Assembly: GCF_030269325.1 (NCBI RefSeq)
Contig: NZ_BSTD01000001.1
Span: 2,000,681-2,064,680, forward strand
Reading direction: 5' to 3'
Length of the DNA stretch: 64,000 nt
Source: Amycolatopsis sp. NBRC 101858
GTDB taxonomy: Bacteria > Actinomycetota > Actinomycetes > Mycobacteriales > Pseudonocardiaceae
Of this stretch, positions 47,849 through 55,801 are shown piece after piece (positions within the stretch are counted from its first letter, which is position 1; every line of letters begins with the position of its first letter). The notes under the pieces were generated by a model that was given only the letters and a program-made list of their open reading frames with translations, had not been told where the DNA came from and searched no databases. The position numbers and the translations under genes were made by a program.

Positions 47849-48738
47849 CCCTTGCCTCCGGTCGCTCCGCGGTACAGCGTGCCGCGCCACGCCATGACCA
47901 GGCCGATCACGATCAGCATGACCACCGCCATGAGCATCGCGACGGCCGAGCCCATCGAGTAGTCGTACTCCTCGAACGCGGCGTGGTAGGCCGCGATCGA
48001 GATGACGCGGGTCTCGTTCGCGGGGTCGCCGACGAGCTGCGCCGAGGGGAAGACCGAGAACGCCATCACGAACGAAAGGCAGAAGGTGATCGCCAGGCCG
48101 GGAGCCAGGAGGGGCAGCGTGATGCGCCGGAAGCGCTGGGCCCAGTTCGCGCCGAGGGTCGCGGCCGCCTTCTCCAAGGAGGGGTCGATGCCCGAGAGAT
48201 AGGACAACGTCAGCAGGAAGGAGAACGGGAAGCCGGTGATCACGAGCGACAGCAGCACGCCGGTGTAGTTGTGGATCAGCGGGAGCGGCTCGTCGGTGAT
48301 GCCGAGGACGGTGAGCACCTTGTTCAGCCAGCCCGCCGGCCCGCCGTACATGATCAGGCCCTGCGCGGTGAGCACCGTGCCGAGCGTGATGGGCACGACG
48401 AGGATCGTCGTCAGGAGGCGCTTGCCGCGGACACGGCCGCGCATCACGTACGCGATCGGGATGCTGGCGAGCACGTTGATGAACGTCGCGGGCAGCGCGA
48501 TGCCGAGCGTCGTCCAGATCGTGTCGCGCAGGTAGGGGTCGCCGAAGAACCGCGCGTAGTTGGCGAAGACCCCGCCCTGGCGTGGGGCGAAGGACAGTTG
48601 GAGGCCGTAGAGGAAGGGGTACAGGAACAGGCAGGCAGTGACCAGCAGACCGGGGACGAGGAGAAGCAGGGTGCGGTCGATGCCGCGTTCGGCCAGGCGG
48701 TGACGCAACGCCGGGCGGGCGCCCGCGACGGCGGTCAT
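47845..48738 (-). CDS. ABC transporter permease (first subunit)
   Basis: This 297-residue permease has six transmembrane helices and the EAA motif EKAAATLGANWAQRFRRITLPLLAPG. The organisation (PotB-like) matches importers for polyamines, ferric ions, thiamine or organic phosphonates. It lies 49 bp downstream of the ATPase gene and is coupled by ATGA to the second permease. Confidence 0.93.
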   Translation of the reverse strand: MTAVAGARPALRHRLAERGIDRTLLLLVPGLLVTACLFLYPFLYGLQLSFAPRQGGVFANYARFFGDPYLRDTIWTTLGIALPATFINVLASIPIAYVMRGRVRGKRLLTTILVVPITLGTVLTAQGLIMYGGPAGWLNKVLTVLGITDEPLPLIHNYTGVLLSLVITGFPFSFLLTLSYLSGIDPSLEKAAATLGANWAQRFRRITLPLLAPGLAITFCLSFVMAFSVFPSAQLVGDPANETRVISIAAYHAAFEEYDYSMGSAVAMLMAVVMLIVIGLVMAWRGTLYRGATGGKG

Positions 48739-48787
48739 GACGCCACCACCGGAACAGGTTCGGCCGGGGCGCCGATCGTCGCGGCGA

Positions 48788-49831
48788 TCATGGCTCGAAC
48801 ACCAGGACGCGCTCGGCCGGCACGCCGATCCGGGTGATGTCGCCGGGGGCGAGGCGCTTGTCGGTCCGGAAGTAGACCGGCACGCCGCTCGCCAGCCGGG
48901 CCGAGACCGACAGCTCGCGGCCGTGGTACTCGACGATCTCGACCGTCACGTCGAGGGCGTTCTCCGTGCCGTCGCCGACCACGAAGTCCTCGGGGCGGAT
49001 CGCGACCTGCGCCGGGCCCTCCGTGAGCAAGCCGTGGCCCGTCAGCCGGGCTCCGGCACCCTCGACCGTCACCGACGAGCCCGTGGCGCCGGTGACCGTC
49101 ACGTCCAGGAGGTTGCGATACCCCATGAAGGAGGCGACATAACTGTTCACCGGCTGGGCGTAGACCTCCTCGGGGGTGCCGATCTGCTGGACCGTGCCGT
49201 CGCGCAGGACGACCAGGCGGTCGGCCAGCGACAGCGCCTCCTCCTGGTCGTGGGTGACGTACACCGTGGTCAAGCCGAGCGTCTGGTGGAGGCGGCGGAT
49301 CTCCATCCGCATCTCGAGGCGGAGCTTGGCGTCGAGGTTGGACAGCGGCTCGTCCATCAGGACGACCGGGGGCTCCAGCACCACGGCCCGGGCGATGGCG
49401 ACGCGTTGCTGCTGCCCGCCGGAAAGCTGCGCGGGGAACTTCGCCGCGTGGTCGGTGAGCTGCACCAGGCGCAGCGCCTCGTCGACGCGGCGGCGGGCGT
49501 CGGCGCGGGCGACCTTGCGCATCTTGAGGCCGAAGCCGATGTTGGCGCGGACCGACATGTGCGGGAACAGCGCGTAGTTCTGGAAGACCATCCCGAACCC
49601 GCGTTGCTCCGGGGGCTGCCCGTCGATGCGGACGTCGTCGAGCCAGATGCTGCCGCCGGTCAGCGGCAGCAGGCCGGCCAGGCAGTTCAGCGCCGTCGAC
49701 TTGCCGCAGCCGGACGGGCCGAGCAGGGCCACGAACTCGCCGCGTGCGATGGCGAGGTCGAGGCCGCTCAGGGCGTTCGCGGTGCCGAAGCTCCGGGCGA
49801 CCCCGTCCAGCCGGAGCTGCTCGAACGTCAC
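48788..49831 (-). CDS. ABC transporter ATP-binding protein (PotA-like)
   Basis: This 347-residue ATPase has Walker A GPSGCGKST, the Q loop in FQNYALFPHM, signature LSGGQQQRVAIARA, Walker B VVLMDEPLSNLD and the switch His in VTHDQ. A C-terminal TOBE regulatory domain (about 250-347: VAIRPEDFVVG) is typical of the MalK/PotA group. GTG 49831 overlaps the binding-protein stop as GTGA. It energises import through the two permeases. Confidence 0.95.
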   Translation of the reverse strand: MTFEQLRLDGVARSFGTANALSGLDLAIARGEFVALLGPSGCGKSTALNCLAGLLPLTGGSIWLDDVRIDGQPPEQRGFGMVFQNYALFPHMSVRANIGFGLKMRKVARADARRRVDEALRLVQLTDHAAKFPAQLSGGQQQRVAIARAVVLEPPVVLMDEPLSNLDAKLRLEMRMEIRRLHQTLGLTTVYVTHDQEEALSLADRLVVLRDGTVQQIGTPEEVYAQPVNSYVASFMGYRNLLDVTVTGATGSSVTVEGAGARLTGHGLLTEGPAQVAIRPEDFVVGDGTENALDVTVEIVEYHGRELSVSARLASGVPVYFRTDKRLAPGDITRIGVPAERVLVFEP

Positions 49832-51054
49832 TTCTTGCCGACCTTCGAGCCGCCGACCAGCTGGTTCCACTTGTCGAACGCCTTGACCTGCTGCTCGGCC
49901 GGCAGCGAGGTCTCCTTGGGGTACTGCGAGATCCACTGCTCGTACTCCGGGCGCCCGAACTGCTTGATCGTGTCCTGGCTCTTCTGCGGCGCCATCTGCA
50001 GGGTGACGTCCTTGACCGCCGGGCCGGGGTAGAAGTAGCCGTCGTCGTAGGCGATCGCCTGCTGGTCGGGCTTCAGCATCCACGCGATCAGCTGCAGGAT
50101 CGCCGACTCCTGGTCAGGCGAGAGGCCCTTGGGGATCAGGGCGTACTGGGCGTCGGTGACCCAGTGCATCGGCTGCATGATCGCGGTCTTGACCGTGTTG
50201 GGCACCGTGCCGAGCTTGCGCGGGTTGATGTCCCAGCCGGTCGTCGACATGACCATGTCCACCGCACCGGACGCGAGGTTCTTCATCGTCTCGGTGGTGC
50301 CCGACGGGTAGTACTTCACGTACTTGCCCAGCTCCTGCAGGAACGCCCAGGTCTTGTCCCAGCCCTTGTCCGGGTCCTTCGGGTCCTTGTCGCCGAGCAG
50401 GTACGGCAGGCCCATCAGGAACGTCCGGCCCGGGCCGGAGTTCGACGGCTGCGCGTACTGGAACTTCTCCGGGTGGGCCTTGGCCCAGTCGAGCAGCTCC
50501 TGCGGGGACGCCGGTGCGGCCTGCACCGCGCCCGGGTTGAACTCCAGCAGCGGGCCGGACGGGTAGTAGACGACCTCGACGCCGTAGCCGTTGGCCAGCT
50601 CCTGCATCTTGGCCGCGGGTTCGAGGTAGTTCTGCATCAGGTTCGGGAACCGGCTCGAGAAGTCCGGGAGGACCTTCGCCAGCGTGCCGTTCGCGATGCC
50701 GGCGGACAGGCCGTCCGTGCCGCTGAGGACCAGGTGGGTCTGGGCGACGCCGCCGTCCTGCTCGGCCTTCAGCTTGCCCGCCATGCTCGGTGCGGGCGCC
50801 GTCGAATAGGTGACCTTCGCGAGCACTTCCGGGTGCGCGGCCTTGAAGTTCTCGATCATCTGCTTGGTGAGCTGCAGGTTGCCCGCGATGTCGAGGATGT
50901 TGAGGTCGACGGGCTTGCTCGGCTTGTCGGGCACGGCCGACGGGTTCGCCGCCTGGCCGCCGTCGCCGCCGGGCGCACCACAGGCCGCCAACCCGGCGGC
51001 GAGGCCGGCCGCCAGGAGCACTCGGCGGAATCGGAAGCCGGTGCGACGCTGCAT
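49828..51054 (-). CDS. ABC transporter substrate-binding lipoprotein
   Basis: This 408-residue extracellular binding protein has a lipoprotein signal peptide ending LAACG. It is followed by LNILDIAGNLQLTKQMIENFKAAHPEV, the start of a family 1 binding fold, and aromatic-rich segments (VEVVYYPSGPLLEF; MSTTGWDINPRK; PMHWVTDAQYALIPKG). The organisation resembles the PotD/FbpA/YnjB cluster; the substrate is unknown. The divergent GntR and DHDPS-family genes suggest a carboxylated organic compound (sugar acid or amino-acid derivative). It is first in the four-gene importer operon. Confidence 0.9.
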   Translation of the reverse strand: MQRRTGFRFRRVLLAAGLAAGLAACGAPGGDGGQAANPSAVPDKPSKPVDLNILDIAGNLQLTKQMIENFKAAHPEVLAKVTYSTAPAPSMAGKLKAEQDGGVAQTHLVLSGTDGLSAGIANGTLAKVLPDFSSRFPNLMQNYLEPAAKMQELANGYGVEVVYYPSGPLLEFNPGAVQAAPASPQELLDWAKAHPEKFQYAQPSNSGPGRTFLMGLPYLLGDKDPKDPDKGWDKTWAFLQELGKYVKYYPSGTTETMKNLASGAVDMVMSTTGWDINPRKLGTVPNTVKTAIMQPMHWVTDAQYALIPKGLSPDQESAILQLIAWMLKPDQQAIAYDDGYFYPGPAVKDVTLQMAPQKSQDTIKQFGRPEYEQWISQYPKETSLPAEQQVKAFDKWNQLVGGSKVGKK

Positions 51055-51084
51055 GGCTGCTCCCTGGGTCCGTGATAATGTTGT

Positions 51085-51112
51085 ATGTCGCATCGTATAT
51101 CAGATCGGACAT
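51085..51112. promoter_or_regulatory. Probable GntR operator overlapping the start codon
   Basis: ATGTCGCATC (51085-51094) and GATCGGACAT (51103-51112) form an interrupted inverted repeat (ATGTC-N2-ATC ... GAT-N2-GACAT) between the divergent importer operon and the GntR gene. The right arm includes the first two bases of the GntR start codon. It would allow the regulator to repress both directions. Confidence 0.6.
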
Positions 51113-51812
51113 GCCAGTGGCGAGCACTTCTTCGGCCCGGAGGCCGCCGCCGCCCGTCTCGCGCACGGATTTCGTGCGGGACGCGATCAAGGATTCGATC
51201 TTGAGCGGGGAGTTCGGGCCGGGCGAAACACTCGTCGAAGCCGAGGTGGGCGCCCTGCTCGGCGTTTCGAAGACACCGGTGCGCGAAGCGCTGCGGATCC
51301 TGGCCGGTTCCGGTTTGGTCACGATGAGCACCTACAAGGGGGCCGCGGTCCGGGTCATGGACGCCGAGAGCGCGTACGCGGTGTACGACCTGCGTGCGCT
51401 CCTCGAGCCCGAAGCCGTCCGGCGCGCCGTCGAGAGCGGTGCCGACTTCGGCGAAGCGCGGCGAGTACTGGCGGACGTCGAGACCGGTGCGAACGCCGCC
51501 GACCGCGGCAAAGCCAGCCTGACCAACCGGCTGTTCCACCGCGCGCTCTACTCCGGGTGCGGGAACCCGTTGCTGGTCGAGATCCTGGACGGCCTGCGCG
51601 ACCAGGCCGCCCTGATCACCGTCACCGGCTGGGGCATCAGCCCGACGTGGCGGGGCGAGGCGGCCGAGCACCGGGCCATCCTGACCGCCGCCGAGAGCGG
51701 GAACGCCCGGCAGGCGGAACACTTGCTGCGCAAGCACATCACGGACTTCATCGACCGGGTCGCCGGCGGGCTGCCGGAAGAACACAGCACTGAGACGAAG
51801 GGAGCCCGATGA
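51111..51812 (+). CDS. GntR/FadR-type (FCD) transcriptional regulator
   Basis: The protein has 233 residues. The winged helix reads DFVRDAIKDSILSGEFGPGETLVEAEVGALLGVSKTPVREALRIL, followed by MSTYKGAAVRV. The FCD effector domain holds the metal/ligand residues in LYDLRALLEPEAVRRA-like, LFHRALYSGCGN and AEHRAIL. It probably senses the compound imported by the divergent ABC transporter or its breakdown product. ATG 51111 lies within the operator-like repeat. The stop overlaps the lyase start (ATGA). Confidence 0.92.
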   Translation: MPVASTSSARRPPPPVSRTDFVRDAIKDSILSGEFGPGETLVEAEVGALLGVSKTPVREALRILAGSGLVTMSTYKGAAVRVMDAESAYAVYDLRALLEPEAVRRAVESGADFGEARRVLADVETGANAADRGKASLTNRLFHRALYSGCGNPLLVEILDGLRDQAALITVTGWGISPTWRGEAAEHRAILTAAESGNARQAEHLLRKHITDFIDRVAGGLPEEHSTETKGAR

Positions 51813-52714
51813 CGTTCGAGGAGCAGAGGCGGCGGCTGTCCGGGGTGGTGGCCATCCCGGTCACGCCGTTCGACGCGAAGGGCGCCGTCGACGGCCAGAC
51901 GTACGCGAAGCTCGTCGACCGGCTGATCACCGGCGGCATCGAGGTCGTGACGCCGAACGGGAACACCGGCGAGTTCTACGCGCTGGACGCCGCCGAAGCG
52001 CGGCAGTGCCTGGAGGTCACCGTCGAGGCCGTCGCCGGCCGGGGCAGTGTGCTCGCCGGGATCGGTCACGACGTCGCGTCCGCGACGCGGGCCGCCGCGC
52101 ACGCGCGGGACGCGGGCGCCGACATGATCATGATCCACCAGCCCGTGCACCCGTACATCTCCGGCGACGGCTGGGTCGACTACCACGCCGCGATCGCGGC
52201 GTCGGTGCCCGAACTCGGCGTCGTGCTCTACGTCCGCAACCCGGCCATCGCCGGCGAGCAGCTGCACGCCCTCGGCGAGGCGGCGCCGAACGTCATCGGC
52301 GTGAAGTACGCCGTGCCGGATCCGGTGCGGTTCGGCTCGGTCGCGCGGGACGCGGGCTTCGCGCGGTTCGTGTGGATCGCCGGCCTGGCCGAGCTTTCGG
52401 CGCCCGGGTACTTCGCCGTCGGCGCGACCGGGTTCACATCGGGACTGGTGAACGTCGACCCGGCGATCTCGCTGGAGATGTTCCACGCACTGTCCACAGG
52501 AGACTATCCGGCCGCGATGGCGGTCTGGGAGCGGATCCGGCCGTTCGAGGAGCTGCGCGCCGCGAACGGGAACGCCAACAACGTCAGCGTCGTCAAGGAC
52601 GCGCTCGGGCAGCTGGGCTTGTGCCGCCCCGACGTCCGGCCGCCGAGCCGGCTGCTCACGAGCGCCGAGCGCGAACGGCTTTTCGGGCTGCTGTCGTCCT
52701 GGGGGCTTTCGTGA
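51809..52714 (+). CDS. DHDPS/NAL-family aldolase or dehydratase
   Basis: This 301-residue (beta/alpha)8 lyase of the dihydrodipicolinate synthase superfamily carries VVAIPVTPFDAKGAVDG, then TPNGNTGEFYALD, catalytic Tyr in VVLYVRNP and Schiff-base Lys in VIGVKYAV. The GxxGE loop variant (GNTGEFY) and the genetic context favour a catabolic sugar-acid dehydratase or aldolase over lysine synthesis. It is co-translated with the GntR regulator and divergent from the importer operon, forming one uptake-and-degradation unit. Confidence 0.9.
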   Translation: MTFEEQRRRLSGVVAIPVTPFDAKGAVDGQTYAKLVDRLITGGIEVVTPNGNTGEFYALDAAEARQCLEVTVEAVAGRGSVLAGIGHDVASATRAAAHARDAGADMIMIHQPVHPYISGDGWVDYHAAIAASVPELGVVLYVRNPAIAGEQLHALGEAAPNVIGVKYAVPDPVRFGSVARDAGFARFVWIAGLAELSAPGYFAVGATGFTSGLVNVDPAISLEMFHALSTGDYPAAMAVWERIRPFEELRAANGNANNVSVVKDALGQLGLCRPDVRPPSRLLTSAERERLFGLLSSWGLS

Positions 52715-53186
52715 AAGTGGCGGCTCATCGGCGCGCTGGAGCGCGGTGACGCCGAAGTCCGGCTCGCCGACGAGCCACCTGATGACCGGAACCACGCCGG
52801 AAAGAACGAGCTGTAGCAACCCAACTGGGCGCCTCGGGCGTCGCTCTGCGCGACCACGGGCGGCTGCTCGTCGGCCGATCGGCCGACACGGCTGCGTACG
52901 AGCGGGTTCGAGCCCGGATTCGGCTCCTGTCCCCGGTCGGAGCGATCCGGCCGGAAGGTCACGGGTGTGGGGTAGATCACCTTCATCCCGATGTGGCTGA
53001 CTGTACACCTCTTCGGCAACCCGCGGGGAATTGCCATCAGGGCGGTGGGGTGAGAGGCTTGAGCCAGGACGCGGTACCACCGCGACCAGGCCCCAGTGCC
53101 CTTTTCCCGGACCGGACCCGGACCCCGTCGGGGACGGAAACCGTTGCTGGACAAGCCTTTACGACTTACCCAGAGCGGTGACATCG
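52715..53186. other. Intergenic region upstream of the desaturase operon
   Basis: About 470 bp without a recognised gene. Its left end contains a short open frame (LIGALERGDAEVRLADEPPD, stop at about 52817) that reads like the C-terminus of a lost protein. The rest probably holds the desaturase promoter. No confident -35/-10 pair was found. Confidence 0.45.
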
Positions 53187-54230
53187 ATGACGTCCACCCA
53201 AGTTCCGGATACCCCTTCCACGGCAGGCAGTGACTTCGCCGAACTCTCGCGGCTGATCAAGGCCGCCGGCCTCCTCCAGCGACGGCGCCGCCACTACGCC
53301 GTGCGGATCGGGCTCAACCTCGCCGCCTTCGGCGGGGGCTGGGTCGCGTTCGTCTTCCTCGGCGACTCGTGGTGGCAACTGTTCCTCGCGGCGTTCTTCG
53401 CGATGATGTTCGCGCAGCTTTCGTTCATCGGGCACGACGCCGGGCACAAGCAGATCTTCAGCAGCCGCAAGGCGAACGACGCGACCGGGTTCGTCCACGG
53501 TGGACTGACCGGGTTGAGCTACGGCTGGTGGGTGGGCACGCACTCGCGCCACCACGCCAACCCGAACCACGAGGACGAGGACCCGGACGTCGACATCGCC
53601 GCCCTCGCGTTCAGCAAGGCGCAGAGCGCGCAGAAGCGCGGATTCCTGCGCTGGATGGCGAAGTACCAGGCGTTCCTGTTCTTCCCGCTGCTGCTGCTCG
53701 AAGGCCTCAACCTGCACGTGTCGAGCGTGAAAGCAGTGCTGCAGAAGGACATCCGCCGGCGCAAGCTCGAGTCCGCGCTCCTCATCGCGCACCTCGTCGC
53801 CTACCTCGCCGCCGTGTTCATCGTGCTCTCGCCGCTCACCGGGATCATCTTCATCCTGGTGCACCAGTTCCTGTGGGGGCTGTACATGGGCTGCTCGTTC
53901 GCGCCCAACCACAAGGGCATGGAGATGCTGACGGCCGGGCACAAGCTCGACTTCCTGCGCAAGCAGGTGCTGACCTCGCGCAACGTGCGTGGCGGTCCGG
54001 TCGTCGACTTCGCCCTCGGCGGGCTGAACTACCAGATCGAGCACCACCTGTTCCCGAGCATGGCCCGGCCGAACCTCAAGCACGCGCAGGTGATCGTCCG
54101 GGACTTCTGTGCCCGGCACGACATTTCCTACGCGCAGTGCGGCTGGGCGCGTTCCTACGGGTACGTGCTGCAGCACCTGCACGAGGCCGGCGAACCCCTG
54201 CGGCGGCGCCCGGCCGAGGTGCCCGCGTGA
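53187..54230 (+). CDS. Membrane fatty-acid desaturase (DesA3-like)
   Basis: This 347-residue acyl-lipid/acyl-CoA desaturase has hydrophobic helices that bracket three histidine boxes: HDAGHK, HSRHHANPN and QIEHHLFP. The boxes bind the di-iron centre. It introduces a double bond into membrane acyl chains and would depend on an electron donor such as an oxidoreductase not seen here. ATG 53187 is used; GTG 53178 in frame is possible. The stop overlaps the next gene as GTGA, forming a three-gene operon. Confidence 0.93.
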   Translation: MTSTQVPDTPSTAGSDFAELSRLIKAAGLLQRRRRHYAVRIGLNLAAFGGGWVAFVFLGDSWWQLFLAAFFAMMFAQLSFIGHDAGHKQIFSSRKANDATGFVHGGLTGLSYGWWVGTHSRHHANPNHEDEDPDVDIAALAFSKAQSAQKRGFLRWMAKYQAFLFFPLLLLEGLNLHVSSVKAVLQKDIRRRKLESALLIAHLVAYLAAVFIVLSPLTGIIFILVHQFLWGLYMGCSFAPNHKGMEMLTAGHKLDFLRKQVLTSRNVRGGPVVDFALGGLNYQIEHHLFPSMARPNLKHAQVIVRDFCARHDISYAQCGWARSYGYVLQHLHEAGEPLRRRPAEVPA

Positions 54231-54475
54231 CGGCCCCGGTGCCGGACGCGCCCGAGGTGCCCCGCTCCGGCACGGAGTGCCCGAGCTGCCCGCACCCGCT
54301 CGGCACGCACGACGCGATAGCGCGCCGCTACTGCGCCGCGACCACGGCCGGCCACGGAGCCGACCGCGGCTGCGTCTGCGGTTCGGTGCAGGACCATCAG
54401 AGCCCGGAAGGTCCCCGAGGGCACAAGAGCCACACGTCCACCGCCTTCGAAGAGCAGAAGAGGACCGAACGATGA
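54227..54475 (+). CDS. Small Cys-rich protein with RGCVC motif
   Basis: The protein has 82 residues. The cysteines are spaced like a zinc or Fe-S site: ECPSCPHPLGTHD, RRYCAAT and DRGCVCGS. The C-terminal third is polar. Small RGCVC-motif proteins are widespread in Pseudonocardiaceae, but their role is unknown. Translational coupling to the desaturase (GTGA) and to the following small gene (ATGA) suggests a shared task, possibly electron transfer. That is inference. Confidence 0.75.
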   Translation: MTAPVPDAPEVPRSGTECPSCPHPLGTHDAIARRYCAATTAGHGADRGCVCGSVQDHQSPEGPRGHKSHTSTAFEEQKRTER

Positions 54476-54630
54476 TCGCCTCCGCCGATTCCCCCACCCG
54501 CTACCAGCTGCGCGTCGACCGCGTGAAGAAGATCGTCATGGAGGACACCAAGCTCGGCGACGCGAAGGCGCTCGCACTGGCCGTCCGCATGGTGCACGAG
54601 CTCGACACCGTCCCGGAGCCGGTCCGCTAG
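54472..54630 (+). CDS. Small conserved-looking protein, unknown
   Basis: The protein has 52 residues, amphipathic and helical: RYQLRVDRVKKIVMEDTKLGDAKAL-ALAVRMVHELDTVPEPV. There is no membrane segment. It starts in an ATGA overlap with the RGCVC gene, and its stop shares a CTAG tetramer with the convergent sigma factor stop. The regular heptad-like spacing suggests a helical hairpin. I do not recognise a family with confidence. Confidence 0.68.
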   Translation: MIASADSPTRYQLRVDRVKKIVMEDTKLGDAKALALAVRMVHELDTVPEPVR

Positions 54631-55604
54631 GTCTCCAGCACCTCCGGCAGGCCGAACGCCCCGAACACCGCGGGGACGAAGGTGGTCACCTCGGCCACCT
54701 GCCCGCCTGCGATCGACAGGGTGTTGAGGCCGAACGCGCGGAACCGGCCGTCGTGGCAGAGGTAGGTCGCCACGGCCGGGCCGCCGTTCGCCCGGACCGG
54801 CAGCATCCGCAGCTCCATCGACGCCGGCCCGTGCAGCACCGGCGCCCAGCCTGCGAGGACCGTGGCCCGGCCGCTGTACCAGGTGGGCGCCGGTCCGTCG
54901 TGGCCGCCGGCGCCCGGCTGGTGGCTGCACCGGACGTCGTCGCGCAGCACGGCCGCGATGGCCGCGTCGTCCGCCTCGGTGATCGCCGAGATGTAGCGCG
55001 AGACCACCGCGCGCTCTTCGCCGCTCGACTCGACGCGCCACTCCGTACGCCGCGAAGGCAGCTGTTCCCGCAACTCCGCCCGCGCCCGCTGAAGCGAGCT
55101 GTTCACCGAAGCCGGGGTTGTCTCCAACGCCGTCGCAGTCTCCTTCGCCGACCAGCCGACGACGTCGCGGAGGATCAGTACGGCACGTTGCCGCGGCGAG
55201 AGGTACTGGACGGCCGCGAGGAACGCCAGCTCGACCGTCTCCCGCGAAACAGCCGCCTCGAGGACGTCGTCCGGGGCCGGCTGCAGCCACGGCACTGAGG
55301 CCGCGGGGCGGGGTGCCAGGTGCGACCCCGAAGCGACCGGCAGGTCCACCGCGGGGATCTCCCGCACGAACCGGTCGAGGAAGTCCAGGCACGCGTTCGT
55401 GGCGATCTTGTACAGCCAGGCGCGCACGCTCGCCCGCCCGGCGTACTGGTCACGCCCGCGCCACGCGCGCAGGAACGTCTCCTGCACCAGGTCCTCGGCC
55501 TCGTCGAGGGACCCCAGGAAGCGATAGCAGTGCACCCGCAGCTCCCGGCGGTGCCGCTCGGTCAGTTCGGCGAACTCGGTCTCGTCCATCGTGTCGGTAC
55601 CCAT
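54627..55604 (-). CDS. ECF sigma factor with SnoaL-like C-terminus (SigG type)
   Basis: The protein has 325 residues. Region 2 (FAELTERHRRELRVHCYRFLGSLDEAEDLVQETFLRAWRGR) and region 4 (YLSPRQRAVLILRDVVGWSAKETATALETTPASVNSSLQRAR) make it a sigma-70 of the SigG/SigJ-like group. The last about 120 residues form a SnoaL/NTF2-like domain (ISAITEADDAAIAAVLRDDVRCSH ... YLCHDGRFRAFGLNTLSI), which replaces a separate anti-sigma factor in this group and may bind a small ligand. No anti-sigma gene is adjacent. It is monocistronic. Confidence 0.92.
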   Translation of the reverse strand: MGTDTMDETEFAELTERHRRELRVHCYRFLGSLDEAEDLVQETFLRAWRGRDQYAGRASVRAWLYKIATNACLDFLDRFVREIPAVDLPVASGSHLAPRPAASVPWLQPAPDDVLEAAVSRETVELAFLAAVQYLSPRQRAVLILRDVVGWSAKETATALETTPASVNSSLQRARAELREQLPSRRTEWRVESSGEERAVVSRYISAITEADDAAIAAVLRDDVRCSHQPGAGGHDGPAPTWYSGRATVLAGWAPVLHGPASMELRMLPVRANGGPAVATYLCHDGRFRAFGLNTLSIAGGQVAEVTTFVPAVFGAFGLPEVLET

Positions 55605-55801
55605 GCCCCTTGTGACGGCGTCCGCCGCGCGGATTCAGCTCTGCGCAGGTCACGCGGGGTGTGGCCGAGGTTACTCGCGCGTCAATAACGAGTAAGCGGC
55701 CGGCGGAAACCCGTCAGGACGGCATTCACGGGGGAAGCACGGCGAACGGGACAGCGGTGTCCTGACCGGGTCCGATCCGCCGTGATGCCCGGAGGCACAC
55801 C

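Noticed and set aside
52905..52930. tRNA-like T-arm GCGGGTTCGAGCCCG
   Set aside because: The loop is 6 instead of 7 bases, the stem has only 4 pairs, and no acceptor or anticodon arms fit around it.
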